A stretch of 64,000 nt of DNA from JAXGZG01 sp040771825 (GTDB lineage: Bacteria; Bacillota; Sulfobacillia; Fermentithermobacillales; Fermentithermobacillaceae): assembly GCA_040771825.1 (NCBI GenBank), contig JAXGZG010000001.1, positions 558,001 through 622,000 of the forward strand, written 5' to 3'. Shown here piece after piece: positions 39,299 to 49,300 of the stretch (the stretch's first letter is position 1; the number at the start of each line of letters is the position of its first letter). Made by a program: the position numbers and the translations under genes. A model generated the notes under the pieces. That model saw nothing but the letters and a program-made list of their open reading frames with translations. It searched no databases and was not told the DNA's origin.

Positions 39299-40754
39299 GC
39301 TTGTGAAGCGTCTGAGTATACGATGGCATCTTGCTCTGACCTACCTCCTTATCATTTGGGTTACCCTTGCTGTCCTAATGTGGGTGTTTGCCGGAAGTCT
39401 GGAGAAATCGGGAGTGGAGGGGCGAAAAGCCTATCTGTACGCTCAGGCTCATTTCTTGGCGTCAGCCATGGAATCCAGGGGCGGTCCCGGCAGCGCATCT
39501 ATAGCCTCGATTGGAGGAATCCCCGCAAGAGGCCGGGTCTTGGTGATAGACGATAGGGGAGTGGTATTGGAGGATTCGGCCGCTGACCCAGATATCCTGG
39601 GAAGGGACCTATCAGGGTTGCCGGAGGTTAAGGGTGCCTTAAGTGGTGAACAGGTGGCTAATACCTATTACCTAGAAGATGGCGCTTATGTTGTTTACCT
39701 GGCCGTTCCAGCCGAATGGAGTCTTGGCACGGGGGCCATATTCATCTCTCAGGATCTAAGCGATATCCTGGACCAGTATACTAGCCTTATGAGGGCGGTA
39801 ATCTTGGGAGGTACTGCGGCTTCGCTAGCAGCACTGGCGGTAGCCTGGGTCCTAGCGGGCGTGGTAACGGGCCCTATCGCCGAGCTGGAGGGCACTGCCA
39901 GGAGGATGTCCGCAGGCAGGCTTGATCTCAGAGTGAAGCCCGCCGGTCCCAGAGAGACCAGGACGTTAGCGGAGTCTTTCAACTCAATGGCCCAGGCGAT
40001 TGGGGAGACTCTCGAGAGGCAACAGGAATTTCTGTTAGCCGCTGCCCACGATCTCCGGTCGCCTCTTGCGGCAGTGAGGGTTCTGGTTGAGTCCATGCAG
40101 ATGAAGACGCCTACCCCAGACGAACTGCCTGAACTGTTGTGGGATATCCGAGGCGAGGTGGATCGGATAGTCGAGACCACCGAAGGCATCCTGAACTTAC
40201 TCAGGACGAAAGGCCAGTTCCGGGAGGACACGGTTGACCCATGGGAAATTCTGCATGAACTGGTGGAGACGAGGTCAAAGACCGCAGTCGGAGTGACTAT
40301 CACTTTCAAATCCGATTCGGCGAAATGCCGCATAAGTCCTTTGGCCCTGCGCCTTGTAGCCGCCAATCTACTGGAGAACGCTATTAGGTACTCGCTCCCA
40401 GGCGGCCAAGTGGATGTGGAGTGCAAGATATATCCTGTCAAGGGCAGTACGACTGCCTGCGGCGGCACGGCCGCGGCAAAAGACGCAACAGATAAAACAC
40501 GCTGCGAGCTGGTGCTGGTGGTTAAAGACCACGGCATAGGAATCGATCCCAAGTACATACCAAGGATATTCGATCGTTTCTACAGGGTGGATGAGGCACG
40601 GCAGAAATCTACCGGCGGCGCGGGACTAGGCCTGGCCATAGTCAAAGAAGTATGCGACAGGAACCACGCCGCCATCAGTGTGGAGAGTGCCCCTGGGCAA
40701 GGGTCGACATTTACCGTAAGATGGGCTGCGTGTCAGACCGAAGAAGTCCCTTGA
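39291..40754 (+). CDS. Membrane sensor histidine kinase (HAMP-HisKA)
   Basis: A 487-aa transmembrane sensor kinase. Membrane segments at about 12-32 and 165-187 flank an extracellular sensing region. A HAMP domain follows (GPIAELEGTARRMSAGRLD), then HisKA with the phospho-acceptor His253 in LLAAAHDLRSPLAAV, and HATPase boxes NLLENAIRYS (N), VKDHGIGIDPKYIPRIFDRF (G1) and STGGAGLGLAIVKEVC (G2). GTG at 39291 overlaps the regulator stop. The downstream GerMN lipoprotein is 114 bp away. A typical envelope-sensing kinase; the signal is unknown. Confidence 0.95.
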   Translation: MNRLVKRLSIRWHLALTYLLIIWVTLAVLMWVFAGSLEKSGVEGRKAYLYAQAHFLASAMESRGGPGSASIASIGGIPARGRVLVIDDRGVVLEDSAADPDILGRDLSGLPEVKGALSGEQVANTYYLEDGAYVVYLAVPAEWSLGTGAIFISQDLSDILDQYTSLMRAVILGGTAASLAALAVAWVLAGVVTGPIAELEGTARRMSAGRLDLRVKPAGPRETRTLAESFNSMAQAIGETLERQQEFLLAAAHDLRSPLAAVRVLVESMQMKTPTPDELPELLWDIRGEVDRIVETTEGILNLLRTKGQFREDTVDPWEILHELVETRSKTAVGVTITFKSDSAKCRISPLALRLVAANLLENAIRYSLPGGQVDVECKIYPVKGSTTACGGTAAAKDATDKTRCELVLVVKDHGIGIDPKYIPRIFDRFYRVDEARQKSTGGAGLGLAIVKEVCDRNHAAISVESAPGQGSTFTVRWAACQTEEVP

Positions 40755-40868
40755 GATGATACACAACTGTTACGCAACGATAACTAGGCGATACGTCTAG
40801 GTAGCACGATAGGGCTGACGTCGAAGATCTGACGTACTCAGATGGGTATCATAGGAGGGGGTTATGTC

Positions 40869-41702
40869 GTGAAGAGCGCAAAGAGTGTTGTCCCTCTGTT
40901 CTTTGCGGGGCTAGTCATTTCGGCACTGATCTTATCTGGCTGCTTACCCAGAGCCTCAGGCGAACCGGGCGACTCTATACCGCCTGTACCATCCCAAAGC
41001 TATGCCGATCTGGTGCTGTTTTTTGGGGATGACCAGGCCATGGAAGTGTTGCCAGAGTTCAGGAGGGTTGAGATTCCCAGTGACCCTTCACAGCGCGAGC
41101 CCGAAGCTACCTTGGCCGTGAAGGAACTTTTGGCGGGCCCCAAGGATGCCTTGCTAAGGAAGACTCTTCCTCCCGAAGCCAAATTGCTTTCTTTGGAAGT
41201 GACCGATGGAGTCGCTTTAGTCAGTTTTAGCAAGGAGATTCAGACGAAGCATTGGGGCGGATCGGCAGGAGAAACCATGACAGTTAACTCTTTGGTACTC
41301 ACTTTGACCGGCATCGAAGGCATCAAGAAGGTCCAAGTTTTGGTGGAAGGCAAGACCATAGACACAATCGCAGGGCATTTTGACGCTTCAAGGCCGTTTT
41401 CCCGACAGGTGCGTCTGGGCAACTTCTTCACAAGTTCCGAGCGCTCTGAAAAACTGCAGCAGAGGGTGGACGGAGGCCAGGATGGTTGGCGCAAGGACTT
41501 CTTGGAAGTGGCCAAACGCGAATCTCAAGCCAGAGGGCTGGCACCGGACCTAAGTTATGAGGCCGTGTCAAGCGGGCAGGGGAAAGCGACGGTGGATGCT
41601 GTGAGCAAAGACGGGGGCAAGGAGTACCAGATCAACCTCATTCAGCCCCAGAAGCAGGGCGAAAGTGGGATCTGGGTTGTGTCGGAGGTTAAGGAGAAAT
41701 AG
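40869..41702 (+). CDS. GerMN-domain lipoprotein
   Basis: A 277-aa lipoprotein. GTG at 40869 is preferred (AGGAGGGGG upstream); the in-frame ATG at 40842 precedes that ribosome site. Lipobox LILSGC gives a mature lipid-anchored protein. The GerMN domain spans about 45-165: DLVLFFGDD, REPEATLAVKELLAGPKDALLRKTLPP (core ELLAGP), TDGVALVSFSKEI and VNSLVLTLTGIEGIKKVQVLVEG (core TLT-IEGIKKVQVLVEG). The C-terminal 90 residues are unassigned. GerMN domains occur in the spore germination protein GerM and in lipoproteins next to the MtrAB/LpqB kinase system, which parallels the adjacent two-component pair here. Confidence 0.88.
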   Translation: MKSAKSVVPLFFAGLVISALILSGCLPRASGEPGDSIPPVPSQSYADLVLFFGDDQAMEVLPEFRRVEIPSDPSQREPEATLAVKELLAGPKDALLRKTLPPEAKLLSLEVTDGVALVSFSKEIQTKHWGGSAGETMTVNSLVLTLTGIEGIKKVQVLVEGKTIDTIAGHFDASRPFSRQVRLGNFFTSSERSEKLQQRVDGGQDGWRKDFLEVAKRESQARGLAPDLSYEAVSSGQGKATVDAVSKDGGKEYQINLIQPQKQGESGIWVVSEVKEK

Positions 41703-41774
41703 GGGCGGCCAGGTGACATCCCATATCGCTGGCAGCTCCCTATGAGTGGCAATGCCCATACGGAAGGTTTTGCG

Positions 41775-41809
41775 ACCGCGGAGTATGTGATGCGTCTCCG
41801 CGGTTTCTT
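41775..41809 (+). terminator. Strong hairpin terminator after GerMN gene
   Basis: ACCGCGGAG (41775-41783) and CTCCGCGGT (41796-41804) form a perfect 9-bp stem with a 12-nt loop, followed by TTCTTC. It separates the kinase/GerMN unit from the next gene, whose promoter may be TATACT at about 41823. Confidence 0.75.
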
Positions 41810-41870
41810 CGTATGCTAGAATATACTCACTCGGTAAGAAGTGGACCCAAACGTGGGGATAGGTGATAGC

Positions 41871-42935
41871 GTGGACGAAGGCAAAGCGTTCAATCTCAAA
41901 GGCGCGCTCATCTGGGGATCCGTGTCTCTATTGATAAGCGGACTTTGCATCTACTTGGTGCTTCGCTTTACGCGAAACGAGGACATTTGGGGCGACATCA
42001 TCCAAGTGGGGCTCAAGACCCTAGCTTTGGCAAGCGGACTGGTGATAGCCAGCTGGCTAGCTGACGGGCTGCGAATGTCAGTTTTGGCTAGGGCCATGGG
42101 CGGTGAGGTAGGGGCGCTGGAAGCTATACGCATATCTATGATGGGGTCCTTTATGGCAGGGGTTACGCCCTTTGACACTGGCGGAGAGCCGGTGAAAATC
42201 TACTTTCTCCACAAGAAAGGCATGAGTATTGGCCAATCCACGGCAGCTGTGGCCCTAGCGGCTTTGTTTCACGCGACTACCAGGTTCTTTCTCTGGGCTC
42301 TGTTCCCTATTATGGGCTTCATTTTGGGTTTTGCCTGGCAGGTGGGTCCCGCAGTGAAGGCTATGCTTGGTTTAGGCGTGTTTCTCTATGTGGCTTTCAT
42401 GGTGCTTTTGGTGATGGCGACGATTTGGCCAAACTTGGTGAGTTCCGCGGCCAAATGGATATGCAACTGGCAGACGCTACAAAAGGTCTTGTCGCCTGAG
42501 AGGATCGAAAGACTCGTCAAGAGAGTAAGTTCTATTGCGGATGAATTTCGGGCGGCCATGGTGGCGTTCAAATCCAAGAAAGCCCCAGCGGCCCTTGCGT
42601 TTTTCTTGAGCCTCCTGTACTGGGGGTTCATAATCTGGGTGCCCGTCCTTCTTCTAAGAAGCATGGGGAGCGGGCTTTCGACCATGCAGATAGTGTCTTT
42701 GAGCATGACTGTCTACCTGGTGACGGCTTACGTGCCGACTCCCGGCGCAAGCGGAGGAGCCGAAGTCGGTTCCGCCGTATTCTTCTCGCCTTTCCTTCCC
42801 GCCAGGATTCTGGGCACATTTGTGGTGGTTTGGAGGCTGGTCACCTATTACTTCACCCTCCTGATAGGTGGAGGACTGATAGCCGCACAGACCATATCCT
42901 GGTCTTTGCGGAAGACGGACCTTCAGTCACCATAG
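41871..42935 (+). CDS. LPG-synthase-like membrane protein (UPF0104/YbhN family)
   Basis: A 354-aa integral membrane protein with about eight segments, matching the flippase-like membrane half of lysylphosphatidylglycerol synthase (MprF) and the YbhN/AglD group. Landmarks: MMGSFMAGVTPFDTGGEPVKIYFL (core GEPVKIYFL), the FHATTRFFLW helix, and YVPTPGASGGAEVGSAVFF (PTPGASGGAE is the family hallmark). It has no aminoacyl-transferase half. GTG at 41871 with AGGTG nearby is chosen; GTG at 41841 is the other option. It probably moves or modifies a lipid. It converges on the CapA-SLH gene with a 9-bp overlap. Confidence 0.85.
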   Translation: MDEGKAFNLKGALIWGSVSLLISGLCIYLVLRFTRNEDIWGDIIQVGLKTLALASGLVIASWLADGLRMSVLARAMGGEVGALEAIRISMMGSFMAGVTPFDTGGEPVKIYFLHKKGMSIGQSTAAVALAALFHATTRFFLWALFPIMGFILGFAWQVGPAVKAMLGLGVFLYVAFMVLLVMATIWPNLVSSAAKWICNWQTLQKVLSPERIERLVKRVSSIADEFRAAMVAFKSKKAPAALAFFLSLLYWGFIIWVPVLLLRSMGSGLSTMQIVSLSMTVYLVTAYVPTPGASGGAEVGSAVFFSPFLPARILGTFVVVWRLVTYYFTLLIGGGLIAAQTISWSLRKTDLQSP

Positions 42936-44564
42936 GAGACTGCAGTACCTCCAGAGCATCTCACACACTTCCGCTCGGGTGATGGTACCTTCAAGGCGCA
43001 GGGTATTGTCTTGGTAACCTTTCAGAAGGCCTGACGAGGTTGCCCACAGGGCCACGGCGAGCGATTGGGGATCGAGGTCAATCAGATCCGACAATGTCTC
43101 GGCTGCACTTTGGCTACCCTCGGTAATCGTCGGGCTTCCCTTGGCCATCCACATGATTCTGGCCACATCACCTCGACTGCACGGGAGATCTGGAACCCAG
43201 GATTGGTCCGATGGCGAGATCAGCTCTCTTGATGCCAGATATCGCAGGTAAGGGTATGCCCAGTGACTCGATTGGCACAGCGTGAAGTCTTCCGGTGTGC
43301 CGGAGGATACGATGTCTTCTGTTGCTGCCGTGGCCCGAGCAAAGAGAGCAGCAAATTCACCTTTGCTTACCTGGCGCTCAGGCCAGAACTTGCCGTCATC
43401 GTATCCCTCAACTACTCCCGTATGGGACATTCTCGCCACCGTGAATCTAGCCCAGTGTCCCCACATGTCCGTGAAAGAGATGGGGAGGACGAACCCCTCT
43501 GGGTCCAGATCGGCGCCGAGAGGTTTGGATAGGGCCGCAAGGGATGACAGAGCAGCGGACTTATCCTGACCGCTCACTAGGTGTGTCTTGCCCCAAACGA
43601 TCGTCGTAGGTAAGAATTGCACATTCTGAACACTCTCTTTGGACACGGTAATTCTGAGGATTCCTCCCGCTTGGCACGCCGGGAAATCGGCTCTCGTGGT
43701 GAAGACGAAATTCCCTAGGCTGTGGGCAGTTACGGTTTTGCCGTCGTATCGGATGCCCTGTAGGATGTGGGGATGGGTGCCGATTATGATGTCGGCGCCT
43801 GCCTGCCTCAGAGTCTTCTCCATGCTGACTACCCAGTCTTCAAGCTGGGTCTTTCGTTCTTCTCCCCAGTGTATAAGGATGATCACTACATCGGCTTCTT
43901 GTGATAGATCCTTGATCCGGCTGACGATATTGTCGTTCCATGCGCTGTAATCAACCGCCATGCCCGGATTCTGGCCTTTGGCGGCCCAGGAAATTGTGGG
44001 CACCACCATGTTTGTAGCCAGGAAGCCGACCTTGATCCCGTTCTTCTCAAGGATGTGGGGTGCCCTTGCTGAGGTTTCGTCTTTTCCGGCACCAATGGGT
44101 ACTATGCCTGCGGCCGAGACGCAGTCGATGGTTTCTAGCAGGCATTGGGTTCCGAAATCCAAGGTGTGGTTATTGGCCAAGGATACCAAGTCGAAACCCG
44201 CTTCTACTAGACCTTGGACTGATTTTGGGTCGGCCCTGAAGGTGTAGGTTTTGTCTGGCATGGGTGTGCCGGAAGTTCCCACGGCGCACTCCAAGTTGCC
44301 GATGGTGAAGTCTGCTTCGGCTAGGGCAGTTTTGACGCCTTCCCAGGGAGCCATGGGGCCTTCTCTAGATATGAGGTCCCCAACTGAACTGGCAAGAAGG
44401 ATGTCGCCCACGAAGTCCAACGTTACGGTGGGCTCTTGGGTACCGACTAGTGCTTCTGGGACCCCAGTCATGCCCGTCAGAAGTGTGACTGACAAGAGCA
44501 CTGTAAGAATAGAAGAAAGCGTGCCCGCCAATGGATGATTTTTCGCCCACTTTAGCCTGGTCAT
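42927..44564 (-). CDS. CapA-family (PGA_cap) protein with C-terminal SLH domains
   Basis: A 545-aa exported protein. ATG at 44564 has AAGGAG 9 nt upstream; the ATG at 44570 is too close to it. A signal peptide comes first, then a CapA/metallophosphatase-like domain (about 50-320): LDFVGDILLASSV, IGNLECAV, DLVSLANNHTLDFG, LIHWGEER and IIGTHPHILQGIRYDGKTV (core GTHPHILQG). The motifs equal those of poly-gamma-glutamate capsule protein CapA. Three SLH units at about 355-545 (DMWGHWARFTVARMSHTG, SHWAYPYLRYLASREL, WATSSGLLKGYQDNTLRLEG as landmarks) attach it to the wall. No capB or capC is near, so a capsule role is uncertain. Confidence 0.9.
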   Translation of the reverse strand: MTRLKWAKNHPLAGTLSSILTVLLSVTLLTGMTGVPEALVGTQEPTVTLDFVGDILLASSVGDLISREGPMAPWEGVKTALAEADFTIGNLECAVGTSGTPMPDKTYTFRADPKSVQGLVEAGFDLVSLANNHTLDFGTQCLLETIDCVSAAGIVPIGAGKDETSARAPHILEKNGIKVGFLATNMVVPTISWAAKGQNPGMAVDYSAWNDNIVSRIKDLSQEADVVIILIHWGEERKTQLEDWVVSMEKTLRQAGADIIIGTHPHILQGIRYDGKTVTAHSLGNFVFTTRADFPACQAGGILRITVSKESVQNVQFLPTTIVWGKTHLVSGQDKSAALSSLAALSKPLGADLDPEGFVLPISFTDMWGHWARFTVARMSHTGVVEGYDDGKFWPERQVSKGEFAALFARATAATEDIVSSGTPEDFTLCQSSHWAYPYLRYLASRELISPSDQSWVPDLPCSRGDVARIMWMAKGSPTITEGSQSAAETLSDLIDLDPQSLAVALWATSSGLLKGYQDNTLRLEGTITRAEVCEMLWRYCSLLW

Positions 44565-44864
44565 GGACATGCACTCCTTTGCGTCTAAGGGAGCGAGTCA
44601 CCAAAAAAGGCGACTGGGATGATTTGGCTGTGGAATATGTTGCTAGTTGATTCCACGCGCCTCTTGAGATCTCCTTTGTATCGATTGTCCACTCGTGATG
44701 TCTCTTCGGTTGGGATGGTTGCTGCGGGTACGAAGCCAGATGTGCTGCTGGACTCAGGTTACGGAGCCAACCTGATTCCTGGTGCACAGGTTGGAGTTCA
44801 ACGTGTTCCCTATGGCACACTGCACAATCCCCATAGAAGAGGTGCCAAGTCAGCGGCGGCCCCG
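44565..44864. other. Intergenic stretch without recognised gene
   Basis: About 300 bp between capA-SLH and the tRNA cluster. On the minus strand AGTC-x-CC and GG-x-GACT flank a T6 run near 44605-44624, a weak hairpin in the capA leader. No convincing gene or known riboswitch was seen. Confidence 0.4.
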
Positions 44865-44892
44865 GGCGCCGGCCGGGTGCCTTCCCGGCGCC
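44865..44892. repeat. GC-rich inverted repeat before the tRNA promoter
   Basis: GGCGCCGG (44865-44872) and CCGGCGCC (44885-44892) form a perfect 8-bp stem with a 12-nt loop, 24 bp upstream of the tRNA promoter. No T-run follows. It could insulate the tRNA operon. Confidence 0.5.
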
Positions 44893-44916
44893 ACCGGCAG
44901 CGTTGCAAAGATTCAT

Positions 44917-44945
44917 TTGACGAGGCGATTGCCGTTCGCTATACT
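44917..44945 (+). promoter_or_regulatory. Sigma-A promoter of the tRNA operon
   Basis: TTGACG (44917-44922), 17 bp, TATACT (44940-44945). Transcription should start near 44952, about 30 nt before the first tRNA. Confidence 0.85.
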
Positions 44946-44981
44946 AGGAATCGACGTCGGTCCGCAACTGGGCCGGATTCA

Positions 44982-45056
44982 GGGCGAATAGCTCAGCGGA
45001 AGAGCACCTGCCTTACACGCAGGGGGTCACAGGTTCAAACCCTGTTTCGCCCACCA
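44982..45056 (+). tRNA. tRNA-Val (anticodon TAC)
   Basis: 75 nt including an encoded CCA. Acceptor GGGCGAA pairs with TTCGCCC; anticodon stem CCTGC/GCAGG carries loop CTTACAC, anticodon TAC. GGTTCAAAC is the T loop. First of six clustered tRNAs. Confidence 0.97.
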
Positions 45057-45066
45057 TAGAGAACGC

Positions 45067-45144
45067 GGAGGCGTGGTGTAGCTGGCCTAACATACGTGCC
45101 TGTCACGCACGAGACCGTGGGTTCAAATCCCATCGCCTCCGCCA
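45067..45144 (+). tRNA. tRNA-Asp (anticodon GTC)
   Basis: 78 nt including CCA. Acceptor GGAGGCG pairs with CGCCTCC; the anticodon loop CTGTCAC gives GTC. Discriminator G, as expected for Asp. Confidence 0.96.
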
Positions 45145-45180
45145 CCTTTAATTAGACAGTCTCGGTTCAGATGAAGTCTT

Positions 45181-45256
<76 letters not shown>

Positions 45257-45262
45257 TGGCTA

Positions 45263-45337
45263 GCGGAAGTGGCTCAGTGGTAGAGCATCGCCTTGCCAAG
45301 GCGAGGGCCGCGGGTTCGAATCCCGTCTTCCGCTCCA
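45263..45337 (+). tRNA. tRNA-Gly (anticodon GCC)
   Basis: 75 nt including CCA. Acceptor GCGGAAG pairs with CTTCCGC; anticodon stem TCGCC/GGCGA holds loop TTGCCAA, anticodon GCC. Confidence 0.97.
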
Positions 45338-45348
45338 TTTGTTATCAT

Positions 45349-45422
45349 GGCGAGATAGCCAAGCGGTAAGGCAGGGGTCTGCAAAACCCTCATCCCCGGT
45401 TCGATTCCGGGTCTCGCCTCCA
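45349..45422 (+). tRNA. tRNA-Cys (anticodon GCA)
   Basis: 74 nt including CCA. Acceptor GGCGAGA pairs with TCTCGCC; the anticodon loop CTGCAAA gives GCA; discriminator T, as expected for Cys. Confidence 0.97.
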
Positions 45423-45429
45423 AAAGCGT

Positions 45430-45506
<77 letters not shown>

Positions 45507-45515
45507 GCGTAACCC

Positions 45516-45540
45516 GCCAATCCAAGAGATTGGCTTTTCT
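45516..45540 (+). terminator. Rho-independent terminator of the tRNA operon
   Basis: GCCAATC (45516-45522) and GATTGGC (45528-45534) form a perfect 7-bp stem with a 5-nt loop, followed by TTTTCT. It stands 10 bp after the last tRNA. Confidence 0.9.
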
Positions 45541-45727
45541 ATTTGACAGGAAAACGAAAAACAGGCGGGTCTCGGCCACCTGTTCTGGAAGCAAACGCGG
45601 TTGATGGGATGCGGAAGACCGTTCTGGAGGTAGGATGCTGAGTGTCCACTGCCTCGTGAAATCGGGCCTATGCTGACGTGAAATGGGGAGGATGTGAAAG
45701 TAGTCTCGAGGTAAGGCGCGGGCAGAC

Positions 45728-46046
45728 CTAGGGCGAACCGCTCCACGCGCCGGATCGCCTAAGAGCCTTCGCCCGCGTCTCTGCCCTTGCGTAGAACCCC
45801 TCGTGAGGACCTACCACGGCAGAGCTGCTTGTGCATGAGGACGATATACGCTGCCCGGTAGGCAACGCCTCCGAAAGACATCTCCAGAGCTCTTGCCCCT
45901 CGAAGACCGCCGCTAAGCGCGTGGCCCTTGAAGGGTTCTCGCTCAAAAATGAAAAGCTCATTGACGGCGCTTTCCCTCAGATCTCGCAGCCTATCCAGGT
46001 CTTTGCGGGCGCGGTCCGTCACCTTGATCCGGTATCGTCTACTCAT
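45728..46046 (-). pseudogene. RelE/ParE-like toxin gene with a +1 frameshift
   Basis: From ATG 46046 the frame reads MSRRYRIKVTDRARKDLDRL, then LSGGLRGARALEMSFGGVAY and AAYIVLMHKQ, a RelE/ParE-superfamily toxin pattern. After MHKQ the frame turns into an R/G-rich tail, while the next frame gives SAVVGPHEGFYARAETRAKA and stops at 45728; GPHEGFY is what relatives have there. One extra base near 45819-45825 explains the break (319 nt is one more than 106 codons). Either the toxin is dead or the base is an error. ATG overlaps the antitoxin stop by 8 bp. Confidence 0.7.
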
Positions 46047-46213
46047 CCAGATTGATGCCCCGCTTCTTCGCGTAGTCCCGGAGGTCCATCGTCTTGCCCG
46101 CCTCAAACTCCTTCACGGCTTCTTCGGCCAGGACGTTAAGGTTAGAAGGACTGATGGATTTCTCCCCCTGTACATATCGCAGCGTTGTGCATTCTTGAGG
46201 CGGACATTTTCAT
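46039..46213 (-). pseudogene. Antitoxin gene partner, also frameshifted near its start
   Basis: The frame ending at TAG 46039-46041 encodes SISPSNLNVLAEEAVKEF and LRDYAKKRGINLDE, a small acidic antitoxin-like protein of about 57 aa. It has no start codon: a TGA closes the frame at 46210-46212. Reading from ATG 46213 with one A fewer in the AAAA run restores M-K-C-P-P-Q-E-C-T-T-L-R-Y-V-Q-G and the whole protein. Both genes of the pair thus carry single-base insertions. The antitoxin family is not identified. Confidence 0.6.
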
Positions 46214-46220
46214 TGAAAAT
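46206..46220. promoter_or_regulatory. Palindrome over the antitoxin start
   Basis: ATTTTCA-T-TGAAAAT is a perfect 15-bp palindrome centred on the first base position of the antitoxin ATG. Toxin-antitoxin operons commonly carry such an autoregulatory operator. Confidence 0.5.
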
Positions 46221-46396
46221 CACATGTGTGTATGGCGAACGCCTAGTCTCCTATACCAAAACTATCCCACCTTCTTACGACTCAGCATTAACAATGCGCT
46301 TTGGTTTTGCGAAACTCCAGGTGAGGGCCTAACTCACAACGACGGATGCTGGCCCTTACTTGTTCTGGCCACTAGAGTGATTTGGGGGGTAACAGA

Positions 46397-49300
46397 TTGG
46401 CCTATGAGGGTTTTCGAAAACGCAGCATTGGATTCCGCAGTATTTTGACGCTGGTTTTGGTTGCAGTTGTGTTTGGAGCGGGCTCAGTTGGAGCCCAAGA
46501 AGCTGAATCGGTTCCGACCTTGAGTTTCTTGATACAGCCTCCTGATACGGCAGTCTCATGGGAAGACTTCGTGGTCACGATTGAACTTCTTTGGGACGGA
46601 GTCCGCAGATCTGACACCTACGACAATGTGGCATTGGAGCTTGTGGTGCCGGATGGGGCATACGTTTTCCTAGGCGGCACAATTGGGCAACCGATTAAGA
46701 ACGGTCTTGCCACTCTTGAACTGCATGTAGTGAACCCATCTGGTCGACGGGTTGAAGGCGTGAGGCTTCTAGCTACGGTGTCTAACGTGAATAATCCTTT
46801 GGTGGCCCAAGCCCTCAGCGATCCCTTCAACGTAGAGGTAGCCCAAGAAGACAGCTGGAGGCTTGTGGCCACGAAAAGTAGCCTGAGGGACTGGGAGATC
46901 GCTGATGCGGTCAATGTGGAGAGCCACTATGAGATAGAGGTCGAGATACAGGATTCCAACGGTAACGTTGGCCTTTTACGTGAGGACGTCCTTGCCATCG
47001 CTCTTCCGCCGGGTTTCGATGGAGTTGCCCTGTCTGGCACGACTGAAACCAAGGCCGAAAACGGCGTGGCTGTTTTCGGAGATGTTGTCTTGACTGGGCA
47101 ACCGATTCTTTATCCGCCGGTCCTCAAAGTGATTGACAAGAGCGATGAGAATGTCAGGCCGTTAGATGTCGTTTTGGAGCAACCGGATGTTCCTCGGCAA
47201 GCGCCAGCCGCCCTGGAAGTGTTCGATGGTCCCCCGTCTAGCGTCGGCGTAGGGGAGAAGTTCGGTTTGTCGGTGCGGTTGGTTGACGCTGAAGGGCTTC
47301 CCGTTCTGCAAGGTTTTGGACATCGCATAGACAGTCTATCCATAGAGCTTCTTATCGTCGACCAGCGAAGCTATGCGGAAAAGACAAGGCTGGGCGATAT
47401 GGATATGATCATAGATGGCACTGTCGCCACCGTTGAGTTGAGCGTTCACGATGGAGTGGGCAATGGGTTCAAACTGCGAATAACGGATCCTGGGAATCCA
47501 GACCTGCCTCCGGTGGAGACCTCTCCTTTTACGTTGAGCGGCCCCGCCTACCTGGAGTTCAGCCAGGTGCCTGAGACTTTGTCAGGGGGATTTAACCTGA
47601 CCTCTGGCCAGAGACTCACAACTTCTGAAGATCCCCTTAGGGTCTCGGTCTACGACCAGAACGGCGATCTTTGGATTGACCCTATGGAGATCACCTTGCT
47701 CGGATCGGCAGTGTCAGGCACCACCACGGTTTGGTCCAGCGGAGGACGTGCCGAGTTTCGCGACTTGATCCTAGATGCGCCTGAAGGTGCCCACGACCTA
47801 GTGCTTCAGGCTGTCCCGCAATTGAGCCTATCGTACTATTTTCAAGACTACCAGTGGGTTGAAGCCGCTGAATCGCCGCCTTTCAATCTGCTCACCCCCA
47901 TTCTGCTATTCACAGGCAACGGGGATTCAGCCCCGAGTGCGGTGTGGCGGCAAGCCCTTCCCAAACCTGGCGAAGGAGACTCGAGCCATTACCAGATTCC
48001 GTATCGTTTTGCCAGTGTGCAGTGGAACCTTCGGGGCTACCGGGAAGGTGAACCTGTTGTTCTAAGCGGTGATGCCGATGGGGCTACGGGGTTTTTGGTT
48101 GACGATAGATGGACTCTGACAATAACCGGCGAGATCTTAGGGACAGAAGGGCTCATTCGGGGCTCGATCACCGGCGAGGGCTCGGTCTCGAATGCAGTCA
48201 AAGTGCACGATCTTTCGTTAGCCAAAGAAGTGGGCCTTACCGTAGACGGCGACCTAGCGGGCTTAGACAATCTGCCACCCGGCAACTACGGCATGGAGCT
48301 TGTGCTCGAGTGCTCGGAGGAACCCTCCTACGGATCGGACGACATCTATCTCATAGCGGGTGAGGTGTGGAACCGGCGGGAAAAACCTTTGGCCAATGCC
48401 CGGAAGCCTTTGAAGATAGGCGCGGACAAACCCACCATCAGTGCCGGTGATGAGGTAACTATCCCGGTCAGGATTGTGTCCGCTCCAGCGCCGGTGTCCG
48501 GTCTCGCCGTTCACTTTGATTACGACCCAGAAGCCCTGGAAATCGTGGACATGACAGCCGGCCCGGGCCTAAGGATTCAAGGTATGAGCATCCGCCGTGG
48601 GGGATACATCTCTCTATGGTCCGGCTACTCGGGGACCGAATTGGGAGTAGATGATACGATCTTCGAGATTCGCGTCCGAGGTTTGAAAGCCGGGAATTGG
48701 CCGATATCCTTCGTGGGCAATTCCTCGGGATGGGGTATAGGAGACGAGACATCCATAGCTTTTCAGAGCACCATCGGTGACACCGTGTACGTGACCGTCG
48801 TCGACCCAGAGCCAAGGCTGGATACGTGCGCCGGGGATGTGGTGATAGGCAGGAAAGATGGCACTATCCGGATCCACGTTAACGGAACAGACTTGGGCAG
48901 GGTCTCCACCGTCGAACTCCTGTCCTCTGATGGGACAATTCAGGGCACCACCCATCAACTGGATAGAGCCGGCAACGGAGCCCGTCTGACGGCAGCATTC
49001 AAGCCGTCGCCTTCGCCGCTTCCCGCAGGGGTGTACTCATTGCGTTTGCTGGATGGTTTGGACGCTATCGTAGCGGAAGGGCAAGATGTCGTTGTCCCGC
49101 CCGCCGTTTCTTGCTTCAGCGTGTACCGGGATGACGTTCACCCCCAGATCCCGGGCAAGCCTGCCACTCATACGTGGCGAGTCGAGAACCACGGCACAGT
49201 GGACGCCGTGGCCATCGTTTTGTTCGGATTCCGCGATTATCTCTCCCAGCCGGGGAAACCGCCGATTCTGGAGCTCGATGGAGCACCTGACGGGACCAGA

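Noticed and set aside
42927..44564. Capsule (cap) operon
   Set aside because: Only CapA-type genes are present, here and at 58296; no capB, capC or capE is adjacent to either.
45541..45727. Additional tRNA or small RNA after the tRNA operon
   Set aside because: It follows the terminator and shows no cloverleaf or conserved motif; nothing was recognised in these 187 bp.
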